64,000 nt of DNA from Phycisphaera sp. (GCA_016125215.1 WGMF01000025.1:100481-164480), one strand, 5' to 3'. Counted from the stretch's first letter, positions 10,050 to 19,983 are shown. Notes: generated by a model not told the origin, from the letters alone. Numbers and translations are program-made.

Positions 10050-13000
10050 AATATCGCTTCGGGTCCATCGTGTGTGTGTTGATGTTGATCGCTGCCGCGG
10101 CGCAGGCCTCGGCGTTGGACGACCGCGTCAAACTATTCAAGAACGGTTTAAGCACACCCGACGAAACTCAGCTCGTCGCGCTGCTCAAATCGGCTGTGGA
10201 TGAGCGCCGCAGCGCCGAGGCTCTGGCTGTGGCTCAGGTTTGGCTGAACACCCAACCGATCACCCGGCCCGATGCGATGTTTTACGCGGGCCTTGCGTGC
10301 GAAGACGCCGGCCAATGGCTCACGGCGATCGGGTATTACCAGCGGCTCTTGCAATTGCCCAAGCCCGACCCGAAGCTGGCCGGCCCAGCGGTGGACGGGG
10401 TCTACCGATTGCTCCTCGGGGCGCTGGGCAATGAGAACGACGCCTACCTCTTTATGCGCAACGAGGGCAACCGTGTCCGTGGGTTCGGTCGGGCGGTGCG
10501 CTACGACCGATGGTTTCTCGACAAGGCCAGAGAAAAGCGCGACCTCATCGCGGTGAGCGACCGCCTGGCAGCGTTCTCGGCTGATCCTTCAACGCCGTGG
10601 GAACCCTACGCGGACGACCTCGACTGGCTGTGTTTCGAACTCGAAAAATTTCGGCAAGAGGGTTCGGACGTTTACGCATCGGCGATGCAACTGGCCCAGG
10701 CCAAGCGCACGCCGACCGTGGCTGCCGCGCGGCTGCGTTGGGCCGCGACGGTTATGCCCTACAACCAGAAACTCGACGAACTGCGCAACGCCAACTCACC
10801 GGTTGACCCCAAGCTGTCCGACGCCCCGCTTGCCGCAGCCGAACAACTCATGGCAGCCGATCCCGAGCGCGGCGCGTTCACCGTGGCCGACGGGTGGGGC
10901 GTGGAATACGACAACGGGCGGTCGGGCAACTGCGCCATGCGGTTTAATGTCGAAGGCCCGCGCAAACTCGACCAGCTCCTGGCCGTCGTCCCCAAACTCT
11001 CCGTTGACAGACAGGACGACTTGTTGGGTTATCGCTTCGCTCAGGGGCGCGTCCGGTTCGATCCCGCGCTCGTCATGGAGTTCCTGTCAAAGAACCCGAC
11101 GGTGCTCGCTTCGCTTAACGCGCTCGACGCCGCGGATGTGATCTTCTTTGACAAAGACTTGCCCACTGTGGAGCAGGCGCAATTTCTCGCGCCGCACCTG
11201 GCACGCAACCCCAACCCACGGGCGGCATTGATCCGAGCGATCGCATCGAGCCGGAGCGTCGAGTTCGGCAAGGTTGCTGCGGCGATGGTGGCCTCGGAGT
11301 TGTGGCGGTTCGAGAACCCCAGGGCCGCGATCGAGTTGGCCTGGCGAAACTGCACCGTCAAGGAAGCGAAGCTCGAAGACGTCCTCAAGAGCAACAGCGA
11401 TGTGCCCGCGCCGTACCCGCAATTGCTCAAACAGGTTGCCAAGGGCGCGGATAGCAAGCAACGCCTTGCCGCGTTCAAGACGCTCGATGACGACCTCAAA
11501 TCTCAGGCCCCGAAAACCCCGGCGGTCTTTGTGTTGTGGGACCAGCTTTTTGCAAACGCATCCAACGCGGACACGGTTGCCATGCTGACAGAGGTCGCGC
11601 CCGACACCGCCTCGAGCGACGGCGACTACCTCTTCCGCAGGGCGCTGGATCAATCCAGGATCGGCAACAGGGAGCTCCGCTGGCAGGCGGTTCTGGACTG
11701 GCCGCATTTCAAGTTCAACCGTCCGCAGATCATCAATCTGACCGGCGACTGGCTCGCAAGACTGCAGGTCATCCTTGAAAAACAGATGCAATCGGGCGAT
11801 CTCTCACCCACGCTCTTTGGCTTCTGGCTCCAGAGCGTCGACCCGGAGAAGGCGGATGCGAAGAAATTCATCCGCACGCTGTCGCAGTTGCCCGTGTATG
11901 ACAAACTCGACCGCGCCTACCGCGTGACCGCAGCCGACGACCAGCACTTTGGTTTACTCACTTCTCCGTACCGCTCCGCGTTGACGCCCCGTACCGTCAG
12001 CCGAGAACTGCTCGAACTCAAGGACGGTGCCGACGCGGCGGCGGTCGAGGCGGCGCTCGACGCGGTGCTCAAGCGTGCGTCAACCGCGCCCCAGCCTGTG
12101 ACGGTCATCGGCTTGCGTCCGGTCCTGGCGTTGACCACATGGTCGCCGCAACTGCGTGACAAGCTGCTCACGCTCTTGGGTGACAACGCGCCGCTGGGCG
12201 ATTACCCCGAACGGCAGGGCTACGAAGACCTCATCGTGCGTCTTTGCAAAGAGCTTCGCAAGGAGGGCCAATGGGAGAAGCTTCAGGCTTATTCGGAGGG
12301 CCTGTGGCGGGCGGCTCAGGCGACGGACGATGCGCGGTATTACCGGGGTGTGCAGGCCCTGGCGGACTTCGCCGAGGCGGCGCTCGACGCCGATCGTGCC
12401 TCGACCGCTCTGTCGGTGGCGCGCGGCGTGTCGGCAAGCCCACTGGGTCGGGCGCTGGCGTCGAACAACAACGAGCAGGTCACAACCCTGGCCGCGAGGC
12501 TCAACCGGGTCGAGGGCAAAGCCTCGATCGCGCTGGGCATCATCGACATCCCCGTGGACGAACGCGACCCCGCTTACCCGATCTTCAAGGCGCAGGCGGA
12601 GTTTGCCACGGGCCGACTCGACTCGGCCTGGGACCTTTACAACCGTCAACCCGATCGGCTCACGCCCGTGCTGCGCCGATTGACGGTCCCGTTCTGCCTG
12701 TGGCTATTGGACAGGGACCTCGAGGCCCAGCAGTCCGACCGCGCTGAAGCTTTGATCCGTGAGATGACGGTGTGGTCGCGCGAAGCGGTCGGGGCGTTCA
12801 CACCCGAGCAGGAGGCCCGCCTCAAGATCGCCTACGCCGACGCGTCGTTCCAGAAAGGCTCGCTGCAGACCGCGCGGGCGTGGTACCGGCGGGTGGCCGA
12901 CGCCCAGGAATACCGTGGCACGGCCATCGGGTACGAAGCGGAGTTGCGATGCGTGCGGGTCGACCGCGCGTCGAGGGATTTTCCCAGCGCCCTTGAGATT

Positions 13001-16000
13001 CTCGACAAGCTCATGCTCGTGCGTGACGAGGCCCTGCGCCAGCGCGTCCACTTCGCACGGGCCGAGGTGTTTTACGATCAGGCGCGTTACGCCGACGCAT
13101 TCGCGGAGGTCTCGACCGTGCTGCGACGCGACCCCGGGCACGCCGACGCGCTGATCCTCATGGGCAAGGCACAGCTCGAGATGCGTAAGCTCGTGGACGC
13201 GTCCGAGATCGAACTGGGTGTCACCCGGGACCAGCGCGTGATCGTGCCGGGCGAGTCGATCAAGATCAACCTCAACGACCCGTCGCTCAACATCACGGGC
13301 GTCGCGGCGGAGATCGAGGTCGAGGTCCGCACGAAATCGGGCGATGTCGAGAACGTGATGCTCCACCAGTTTGGCGACGAGAAGAGCAAGTACCGGGCCG
13401 AGGTCCCCACGCAACTCGGTGCCCGCCAGCCCGGCGACAAGGTCCTGCAGGTGCTCGGGCGCGACGAGATCACTTACGGTTATTCCAAGCGCTTCCGTGC
13501 AAAGATGAAGGACCTGCCCCCGGACCCGACGGGCGTCATCACCGTGGCGTCCGATGCGCAGCTCGACGCCTCAGCCGGCGCGTTCCCGCCCAGAAAGGGC
13601 GAGCGCAAACTCGACCTCGACGAGCTGGGCGTCTCCACCGCTCAAAAAGCGCTGGGCACGAGGCGTGTGCGTCCGGGCAACCAGATCTACGTGCGCGTCA
13701 CCGACCCCGATCAGAGCAAGACCGATGGCATTGACCGGATTATTGCCTCGGTCGAAACCAGCAGCGGCGACAAGATTCAGAAGATGCTGCTCACCGAAAC
13801 GGGCACGCACACCGGCGTCTTCGAGGCGACGGTCCCCACGGGCCGGGCGCAGGCGCTGGCGTTTGCCACCGAATCGGCACCCGGACGCGACCCCAACATG
13901 GTCCTCAGCGCCGAGGCCTACCCCGGTTGGGCTGGCGAGGTCGGGTCCAAGGTGAGCGAGCACATGTTCACCATCGACCTCAACGACAACGTATCACTGG
14001 GCGCGATGACCATCGACTGCGACGACGCTTCGCAGTCGCTTACTCGCTTTGTCGTGCAGACCTCGATGAACGGCGAAGCCTGGACCACGCGAGCGCGTTT
14101 CCCCGACGACCCCGCGCCGTGGGACGGCCGCCCGCAGGTCACGAGTTTCCCGACCTATGGTAAGGCCATCCCGATCTCCAAACTCGAAGACCGCAAGCTC
14201 CCCGAGGACTGGCTCTACAAGATGGACATCGCCTCGCTGCGGGCCGAGACCCCTTACAGCGCGCTGTATGTCCCGAACATCACGGACATGAACATCGACC
14301 TGGCATCGGGCGGCCACCCCGCTTATGGCGTGCTCATCCGTTACCGTGCGCTGTTCTACCAGAGCGCCGCCGCGGTGCGGACGTTCCAGCTCGAGGGCTT
14401 TACGCCAACACAGACCCTGTTCCTTATCGACGGCCAAAGCGCGGGGGATGAATCGGAGACCGGCCTGACGATCCAGCGTGAACTCAAGCCCGGCCTGCAC
14501 ACGATCGAGGTCTGGCACGAAGAATCCCGAGTCGACCTGGTCAAGCGTAAGCCGGCGATCCTGTGCGATGTCGCGGGCCAGGAAAATCTCCAGCCCTGCG
14601 CCGATGCGATGTTCAACCCCGCCAGCTTCCCAGCCGGCGTGCGCGATGCCATTGCCGGGGCGACACGGATCACAGCCGACCCGGGCAACCCCAACCGCTT
14701 CGCGGTCGCGTTCGGCAACAACACGCAGGGCAGGTTGATCCGACTGGCCATCGTGGATCACAAAGGCGCCGCCCCGGCGATACACAAGGTCCTCTTGACC
14801 GATCGCTCGGGCATCAAACGCCTGCCCGTGGCCGACGATTACCAGAAGCTGCGCACCAATGACCGCCTCGAAGTCCTGCCCGGTGACACGGTCACGGTCC
14901 ATTTCGACGACGACAACACCGTCAACCCGCGTCGGGCATCCCAGCAGGCCCGGCTGTCGGTCGCTTACAACACCGCCACGATCACCGCCGCGTTTTTGAA
15001 TTACATCAATACGCCCGAGGGCCCCGAGCAGGTCCTCGAACCGATCCGTCGCTTCAAGATGGACAATGCCGTGGCGGTCGTCATCAACGACCCCGACATG
15101 GACCAGACGCCCGAGGCTGACCGTGTTCAATTTATCGTCCGTTCCAGTGATGGGTCCGAGGCGACGCTCGATGCGCTCGAGACCGGCCCGCACACGGGCG
15201 AGTTCATCCGCAGCGTTTTCCCCGTGACCGGTGGGGTCAAAGAAGAGGCCCAGGTCCACGTCCCGCCCGGCGGCACCCTCACCGCGCGCTACCGTGACGA
15301 AGAGAACCTCGACCCCGGCATCCCCACGGACCGCACCGTCACCGTCGAGCACGCCTATTTCAACACGCCCGTGCTTGCGGTCTATGACACGATCAGCCAG
15401 CCGCTTGCCCCGAACCCATCGACCAAACCCAACACCCAGCCCGAAGGCACGGGCGACCGTGTGCAAGAGGTGGTCCAGCCGCGGAGGGCGCTGAGCTATC
15501 GTTACCTTGATCCCGCGCACGAGAACACACAGGCCGGGGCGGTGATCGGCTCGGCGCTGCGCGTGGACGTGATCGTGCCGCACCTGGCCTATTCCAACAG
15601 CAGCACGCTTGTGGCCTACGTCCAGACACAGGCCGGCCGCGACGCTTACCGTGCGCAGAACAAGGATGTGTTGACCGAACCCTTTGATGTCCGTGTGCCG
15701 GGCACGATGAAACTTGTTGCCACACCCTCCACGCGCGCGGCGACCCTTGTGCCCGCCGGCTACGTCGTTCGTGAAGACGCCAAACCCCCCACGAACAAGC
15801 CCGCGCTCGAGGAGGGCCGTTTTGCGTTCTCAGTGCCTTTAGAACTGGGCGACGTGCCCTCACGCAGCTTTGCCACGCAGGACGCCGACGACCTGCCTTC
15901 ATCCCTCAAGCCCGAGGCGCTGGCGGTTCGACCGGGCGACAAGGTTTATGTCGGCTTTGCCTGCCTCGACCCCGATGGCAAGCCGATCTGGCTCACGCAT

Positions 16001-17434
16001 GAGTTTACGCTGACGGGAGACGTGATCCTCGACGCCATGGACGGTCGATACCATCAAACGCTCGCCAGCGCGTTCGTCGGTGAGAAGGTCTATCTCCGCC
16101 TGATCGCCCCCGAACTCGACAAAGGCCCCGGCCGCGACATCACCACCGTCCGCCTGCAGGCCCAAAGCGGGGTTGCGGTGGATTACGAACTGCGTGAGAC
16201 CGACGTCCACACGGGCGTGTTCAAGGGTTCGTTCACCCTGAGCTACGCAACCACCCCGTCCGAAAGCCCCACGAGTACGCAAGAGCGTCCCGCTCAGCCG
16301 CAACCCCAGCCATCCGTGGTGTTGCACGGCTTGCCGGTGCGCTACGGAGACCTTGTGACCGTCACGTCACCCCGCCTTGGCAACGAAGCGCCCCCGACCG
16401 TATCGCTGAGCGTCAACCTCGGGTCTGACGGATTCATCGAACCGTTCAGCAAACAATACAGCGAAGACGCCAGCGCGATCCAGACGACCTTTACTCTGGC
16501 CGAGTGCTATTTCGAGTTGGCCAAGCACCACCGCACGATGGGTCAGGAAAGCCTGGCACGGCGCGAGATGGGCCACGCCGAGAAGCTCCTGGCCGAGGCG
16601 GTCGACGCGCACCAGGATTCGGAGATGAAGGCCCACGCCGAGTACCTGCTGGGCAACCTCGCGCAGGAATACGCCGACCTTTCGAAGAACGACCAGTCCA
16701 AGCGGGAGATGTACCAGACCGCGTTGGCACGGTTCTCGAGCATCCCGCTGGATTATCCTGATACCGAGTTTGCACCCAAGGCGCAGTTCAAAAAAGCGCT
16801 GGTCTATGAGAAGCTCGGTCAGGTCGACATCGCGGTCGAGGAGTACGTCAAGCTGGCGTACAAGTATCCCAACCACGAGTTGATCCCGTCGGTGATGTCG
16901 AGGCTCGGTGCCTACTTCCAGGACCAGGGCCTGGCCCACAAGACCACAGCCGAGGGCCTCGAAGAAAACAAGAACGACGCCGAGGCACAGGGTGAGGCGA
17001 TCAAAGAACGCGACCTGGCCACCAAGGAATACCTCAAGGCGGCGCAGGTCTTCAAGAAGCTCCTCGAGCGTTTCCCGACCGATCCGCTTGCGGGCCTCGC
17101 GGGTTTGAGGTCGGCCCAGAATTACATGAGGGCGGGCCACTTCAACGAAGCCATCGCCGGCTTCAAGCGCGTCGTCGACAACGAAGAGTACGACGACAAG
17201 GAAATCCGCTCCCAGGCGTTATTCTGGTCCGGGATCAGCCACGAGAGACTGGGCGACTTGAAAACCGCGTACCAGGAATACCGCCGGGTAACTTTCGATT
17301 TCCCCGACAGTGTCTGGGCCAAACAATCGCGCGGCCGACTTGCGGACCCGGCGTTTGCGAAGATCATCCAAGACGAAAATACCGTGCGCGAGCGGTTGCT
17401 CGAGTCCTTGAAGGAAGAGAGAAAGAAGCGATGA
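10046..17434 (+). CDS. Giant secreted TPR/beta-sandwich repeat protein B (2462 aa)
   Basis: The start is the ATG overlapping the TGA of the previous gene; a signal peptide follows directly (VCVLMLIAAAAQASA). An open frame extends further upstream but inside the preceding gene. The architecture copies protein A: an N-terminal helical repeat half, a central set of beta modules with DPDMDQT and ETGPHTGEF, ETGTHTGVF and ETDVHTGVFKG motifs, and C-terminal TPRs (EEYVKLAYKYPNHE; YRRVTFDFPDSVWAKQ). The C-terminus is very basic (KEERKKR). It overlaps the next gene by 4 bases. Gene duplication followed by divergence is inferred from the co-linearity. A structural envelope role is inferred, not shown. 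Confidence 0.82.
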   Translation: MKYRFGSIVCVLMLIAAAAQASALDDRVKLFKNGLSTPDETQLVALLKSAVDERRSAEALAVAQVWLNTQPITRPDAMFYAGLACEDAGQWLTAIGYYQRLLQLPKPDPKLAGPAVDGVYRLLLGALGNENDAYLFMRNEGNRVRGFGRAVRYDRWFLDKAREKRDLIAVSDRLAAFSADPSTPWEPYADDLDWLCFELEKFRQEGSDVYASAMQLAQAKRTPTVAAARLRWAATVMPYNQKLDELRNANSPVDPKLSDAPLAAAEQLMAADPERGAFTVADGWGVEYDNGRSGNCAMRFNVEGPRKLDQLLAVVPKLSVDRQDDLLGYRFAQGRVRFDPALVMEFLSKNPTVLASLNALDAADVIFFDKDLPTVEQAQFLAPHLARNPNPRAALIRAIASSRSVEFGKVAAAMVASELWRFENPRAAIELAWRNCTVKEAKLEDVLKSNSDVPAPYPQLLKQVAKGADSKQRLAAFKTLDDDLKSQAPKTPAVFVLWDQLFANASNADTVAMLTEVAPDTASSDGDYLFRRALDQSRIGNRELRWQAVLDWPHFKFNRPQIINLTGDWLARLQVILEKQMQSGDLSPTLFGFWLQSVDPEKADAKKFIRTLSQLPVYDKLDRAYRVTAADDQHFGLLTSPYRSALTPRTVSRELLELKDGADAAAVEAALDAVLKRASTAPQPVTVIGLRPVLALTTWSPQLRDKLLTLLGDNAPLGDYPERQGYEDLIVRLCKELRKEGQWEKLQAYSEGLWRAAQATDDARYYRGVQALADFAEAALDADRASTALSVARGVSASPLGRALASNNNEQVTTLAARLNRVEGKASIALGIIDIPVDERDPAYPIFKAQAEFATGRLDSAWDLYNRQPDRLTPVLRRLTVPFCLWLLDRDLEAQQSDRAEALIREMTVWSREAVGAFTPEQEARLKIAYADASFQKGSLQTARAWYRRVADAQEYRGTAIGYEAELRCVRVDRASRDFPSALEILDKLMLVRDEALRQRVHFARAEVFYDQARYADAFAEVSTVLRRDPGHADALILMGKAQLEMRKLVDASEIELGVTRDQRVIVPGESIKINLNDPSLNITGVAAEIEVEVRTKSGDVENVMLHQFGDEKSKYRAEVPTQLGARQPGDKVLQVLGRDEITYGYSKRFRAKMKDLPPDPTGVITVASDAQLDASAGAFPPRKGERKLDLDELGVSTAQKALGTRRVRPGNQIYVRVTDPDQSKTDGIDRIIASVETSSGDKIQKMLLTETGTHTGVFEATVPTGRAQALAFATESAPGRDPNMVLSAEAYPGWAGEVGSKVSEHMFTIDLNDNVSLGAMTIDCDDASQSLTRFVVQTSMNGEAWTTRARFPDDPAPWDGRPQVTSFPTYGKAIPISKLEDRKLPEDWLYKMDIASLRAETPYSALYVPNITDMNIDLASGGHPAYGVLIRYRALFYQSAAAVRTFQLEGFTPTQTLFLIDGQSAGDESETGLTIQRELKPGLHTIEVWHEESRVDLVKRKPAILCDVAGQENLQPCADAMFNPASFPAGVRDAIAGATRITADPGNPNRFAVAFGNNTQGRLIRLAIVDHKGAAPAIHKVLLTDRSGIKRLPVADDYQKLRTNDRLEVLPGDTVTVHFDDDNTVNPRRASQQARLSVAYNTATITAAFLNYINTPEGPEQVLEPIRRFKMDNAVAVVINDPDMDQTPEADRVQFIVRSSDGSEATLDALETGPHTGEFIRSVFPVTGGVKEEAQVHVPPGGTLTARYRDEENLDPGIPTDRTVTVEHAYFNTPVLAVYDTISQPLAPNPSTKPNTQPEGTGDRVQEVVQPRRALSYRYLDPAHENTQAGAVIGSALRVDVIVPHLAYSNSSTLVAYVQTQAGRDAYRAQNKDVLTEPFDVRVPGTMKLVATPSTRAATLVPAGYVVREDAKPPTNKPALEEGRFAFSVPLELGDVPSRSFATQDADDLPSSLKPEALAVRPGDKVYVGFACLDPDGKPIWLTHEFTLTGDVILDAMDGRYHQTLASAFVGEKVYLRLIAPELDKGPGRDITTVRLQAQSGVAVDYELRETDVHTGVFKGSFTLSYATTPSESPTSTQERPAQPQPQPSVVLHGLPVRYGDLVTVTSPRLGNEAPPTVSLSVNLGSDGFIEPFSKQYSEDASAIQTTFTLAECYFELAKHHRTMGQESLARREMGHAEKLLAEAVDAHQDSEMKAHAEYLLGNLAQEYADLSKNDQSKREMYQTALARFSSIPLDYPDTEFAPKAQFKKALVYEKLGQVDIAVEEYVKLAYKYPNHELIPSVMSRLGAYFQDQGLAHKTTAEGLEENKNDAEAQGEAIKERDLATKEYLKAAQVFKKLLERFPTDPLAGLAGLRSAQNYMRAGHFNEAIAGFKRVVDNEEYDDKEIRSQALFWSGISHERLGDLKTAYQEYRRVTFDFPDSVWAKQSRGRLADPAFAKIIQDENTVRERLLESLKEERKKR

Positions 17435-17844
17435 GCATGGGCACAGACGGCACAGTCCATTCCATGAACACGCTCGAACGTGAACTGCTGCGCGGGCAGG
17501 TCGGTGAGGAATCCCCCCGCCTGATGTTGCGCACGGGGACGCGGGTCGACGCCGGCTCGTGGCTGCGCGGCGCGCCGCTCTGGCTGTGCGTCATGTCAGA
17601 TGACCTGGTCCTGTTAGCCGTCTCACGCAGGCGTTATGTTCAGAAAATCCCGCTGGACCACTGCCGCGCCAGCCGATACTGCGCCATGACCGGGGAGTTG
17701 ATCCTTGAGCCGGTCGATACGCTCCGCTATCCCAGGCTCGCGCTGGAGCCCGCCGACGCGCTGCGTGCGTTGCAAATGATCGCTCAACCCCCCGACGAAT
17801 CCCCACCACACCCAACCGTTCACATGGAGAACGACCGTGCTTAA
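17431..17844 (+). CDS. Small conserved-looking cytoplasmic protein of the envelope operon
   Basis: 137 aa; starts in an ATGA overlap with giant protein B (internal ATGs at 17437 and 17464 are alternatives) and ends 8 bases inside the ExbB-type gene. No signal peptide or membrane segment. The central part (about residues 35-105) alternates short beta strands (WLCVMSDDLVLLAVSRRRYV, then KIPLDHC), reminiscent of a PH-like or PilZ-like fold, but I cannot assign a family. Double overlap with its neighbours implies co-translation with the energising channel, so a link between channel and cytoplasm is possible. Confidence 0.7.
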   Translation: MSMGTDGTVHSMNTLERELLRGQVGEESPRLMLRTGTRVDAGSWLRGAPLWLCVMSDDLVLLAVSRRRYVQKIPLDHCRASRYCAMTGELILEPVDTLRYPRLALEPADALRALQMIAQPPDESPPHPTVHMENDRA

Positions 17845-18481
17845 ACACCTCCTCAGCGGCGGCAACCTGATGGTGCCGCTCATGCTCTGCAGCCTCGTGA
17901 GCCTGGCCGTGGTCTACGACCGCTGGGCCGCGTTCCGTGCCAACCGGAAGATCGATACGCGGTCGTTGCGCGCCCGTGTGCTGTCGCACCTGCGCAACGA
18001 CGACATCCGCGCCGCGATCGGAGAATGTGAATCGACGCGCGGTCCGCTGGCGTCGGTGCTCCTGGCAGGCCTACGCTCATACGAACAGTTGCACACCAAG
18101 GGCGAGAGCGCGGAGATGATGCGCATGGTCGTCGGGCAGGTGATGGAGGACTACGCCGTGCAGGCCATGAGCGTGGTCAACAAACGCCTGGACATCCTCA
18201 CGACCGTGGCCACGGCCGCACCGCTCTTGGGCATGACGGGCACGGTCACGGGCATGATTACCTCGTTTTCCGGTCTTGCGGCGGCTGGCAGCATCTCGGG
18301 CAGTGGCGGTGAGGTCGCGGCCGGTATTGCCGAGGCGCTGGTCACCACGGCGGTCGGCCTCATCATCGCGCTCTCCGCAGCCATCCCCCAGAGCCTCTTC
18401 AACCGCTGGAGCGACGACATCGAACTGGAGATCGAAGAGTCTTCGACCGAACTGATCGAGCACATCCTCGTCCACCATTAA
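17837..18481 (+). CDS. MotA/TolQ/ExbB family proton channel
   Basis: 214 aa, GTG start overlapping the previous gene by 8 bases. Three membrane segments: about residues 8-27, then the typical pair around TAAPLLGMTGTVTGMI (about 128-150) and GIAEALVTTAVGLIIALSAA (about 162-186). This is the standard TolQ/ExbB core, in which the last two helices line the proton path with the ExbD/TolR helix. The large cytoplasmic loop lies between helices 1 and 2. Two ExbD genes follow directly. By family knowledge it converts proton motive force into movement or force across the envelope. Whether it is ExbB, TolQ or AglR-like cannot be decided, so no symbol is given. Confidence 0.92.
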   Translation: MLKHLLSGGNLMVPLMLCSLVSLAVVYDRWAAFRANRKIDTRSLRARVLSHLRNDDIRAAIGECESTRGPLASVLLAGLRSYEQLHTKGESAEMMRMVVGQVMEDYAVQAMSVVNKRLDILTTVATAAPLLGMTGTVTGMITSFSGLAAAGSISGSGGEVAAGIAEALVTTAVGLIIALSAAIPQSLFNRWSDDIELEIEESSTELIEHILVHH

Positions 18482-18505
18482 GCTCGGGGTACACGGGAAC
18501 AGGCG

Positions 18506-18928
18506 ATGCCCAGACACCGTCAAAAGCAAGAGAAAAAGCACCGCGAGAGCGAGATCCCCGTCGGGTCGTTCTCCGATATCGCGTTCCTGTTGATCATCTA
18601 CTTCATGGTGGCCACGACGCTCGTGAAAGTGAAGAGCATCACCGCCGACCTGCCCACGGGCCAGAAGCAACCCCAGGCCCAGCTCGACAAGACGCCGACC
18701 GTGAACCTGCGTGGTTCGGAAGTCTATTTCAACGACAACAAACTCACACTCGATGAACTCAACAAACGTCTTGACGCGCTGGACCTGTCCGACAAGCCCG
18801 GCGACAAGCGTGTCGTCATGCTCGAGTCCTCCGACGAGACGCCCTACGAGCTTTACTTTAAGACGCTCGCGGCGATCAGCGCCAACGGCGGCGTGGTTGC
18901 GCTGGTTGAAGAGGAGGCAAAGAAATGA
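18506..18928 (+). CDS. ExbD/TolR family protein 1
   Basis: 140 aa with a basic cytoplasmic N-terminus, one transmembrane helix (about residues 22-42) and a periplasmic domain. The helix carries the essential aspartate of the family at D24 in FSDIAFLLIIYFMVATT. The periplasmic part shows the usual TVNLRGSEVYFNDNKLTLDE layout. It overlaps the second ExbD gene by ATGA and sits 24 bases after the channel gene, so the three are expected to form one energising complex. Confidence 0.92.
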   Translation: MPRHRQKQEKKHRESEIPVGSFSDIAFLLIIYFMVATTLVKVKSITADLPTGQKQPQAQLDKTPTVNLRGSEVYFNDNKLTLDELNKRLDALDLSDKPGDKRVVMLESSDETPYELYFKTLAAISANGGVVALVEEEAKK

Positions 18929-19338
18929 GAAAGCGTGGCCGAAAGAAGAGAAAGCCCGTCCCCATCCCCGTTGCGAGCATGGGCGACATCGCCTTTTTGC
19001 TCATCATCTTCTTCATGTTGCTCAGCGATTTTGCCAAGGACCGCGACCTGCCCATCGAACTGCCGCGCTCCCAGGAGGTCCAGAAAACCAAGGCGACTGT
19101 GGCGGCCCGTGTGGCAATCGATGAAAACGCAACGGTCTATCTCGACGGTGAACGGGTCGGTGGCGCGAAGGACGTCGAGTGGGGCGTGCGCGCTTTGCTG
19201 GCAAGGACCGTCACAGACGACCAGCGCCACGTGCAGTTCAAGTGCGACAGCAAACTCTCCCGTGAAAAATTTGAGCCCGTGCTCAAAGCCATCGCCGAGG
19301 CCGGCGGCGTCATCGAAGCCGTCGGCGAACAACCCTGA
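18925..19338 (+). CDS. ExbD/TolR family protein 2
   Basis: 137 aa, starting in an ATGA overlap with ExbD 1. Very basic N-terminus (RKRGRKKRK), one transmembrane helix with the conserved aspartate at D21 in MGDIAFLLIIFFMLL, then a periplasmic domain. Two non-identical ExbD proteins with one ExbB are also seen in systems such as the Myxococcus AglRQS motor, where two TolR-like proteins act with one TolQ-like channel. Here the pair follows that layout. Confidence 0.92.
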   Translation: MRKRGRKKRKPVPIPVASMGDIAFLLIIFFMLLSDFAKDRDLPIELPRSQEVQKTKATVAARVAIDENATVYLDGERVGGAKDVEWGVRALLARTVTDDQRHVQFKCDSKLSREKFEPVLKAIAEAGGVIEAVGEQP

Positions 19339-19431
19339 CCCCCGGCCCCCGGAAGCCGACCCCCGCAAGTCCATACACCCATCCACCCAGACGCCCAACC
19401 CCGTGCAGCTCCAAACCAAGGTGACGACACC

Positions 19432-19968
19432 ATGAATGACAAGAAAACCCCATCCCCCACGGTTCAAGACGTCGATCAGGTCAGCCCCGATTCGCTGCTC
19501 AATGACTTCCACGGCAAGCCGTTGTTCAGAGTCATCCTGTTCACGGTGGTCGTGCATGTGCTGTTCATCGGCGTGTTCAGCGTCGGCTACATCAAGGAGC
19601 AGGTCTTCGGTTCCAGCACCGCGTCCATGAACAGGGAGCAGAAACTGGATTCGGCGGTGAAAGAGGGGACCGCTGCGCTGCGCGAGATCGCCCAGCGCTA
19701 CGACCTGAACCCCGAAGACCTCAGCGGCCAATTCGGGGGACGCACACAGAGCATCAGCACCCCCGACACCTCCAATACGCCTTCCAACCCGCAAGACGCC
19801 GCCACACCTCCTGACACTGGCTCAACCCAGCAGGCTGCTCCCGAACAACCCACCACAGAACAGCCCACCTCTGAAATCGAAAAGACCCTCCAGCACAAAG
19901 AGCCAGGCCCGGAAGTGCCCAAACTCCCCTCCGACGAAGACGACCTCTTCGCACCCAAGGCCCCTTGA
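19432..19968 (+). CDS. Single-pass membrane protein in the TonB/TolA position
   Basis: 178 aa. About 30 cytoplasmic residues, one transmembrane helix (VILFTVVVHVLFIGVFSVGY, about 37-56), then a helical stretch and a long Pro/Thr/Gln/Glu-rich tail ending in acidic residues (SDEDDLFAPKAP). Topology and position after ExbB-ExbD-ExbD match TonB or TolA, but I see no TonB C-terminal domain. The tail is probably extended and could span the periplasm to contact the large TPR proteins. The 93-base spacer before it shows no terminator. Confidence 0.72.
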   Translation: MNDKKTPSPTVQDVDQVSPDSLLNDFHGKPLFRVILFTVVVHVLFIGVFSVGYIKEQVFGSSTASMNREQKLDSAVKEGTAALREIAQRYDLNPEDLSGQFGGRTQSISTPDTSNTPSNPQDAATPPDTGSTQQAAPEQPTTEQPTSEIEKTLQHKEPGPEVPKLPSDEDDLFAPKAP

Positions 19969-19983
19969 TTGCGTGACAGTCCG

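Noticed and set aside
17837..19338. Flagellar MotA/MotB stator
   Set aside because: The partner proteins are short ExbD/TolR types without an OmpA-like peptidoglycan domain, and no flagellar genes are near.
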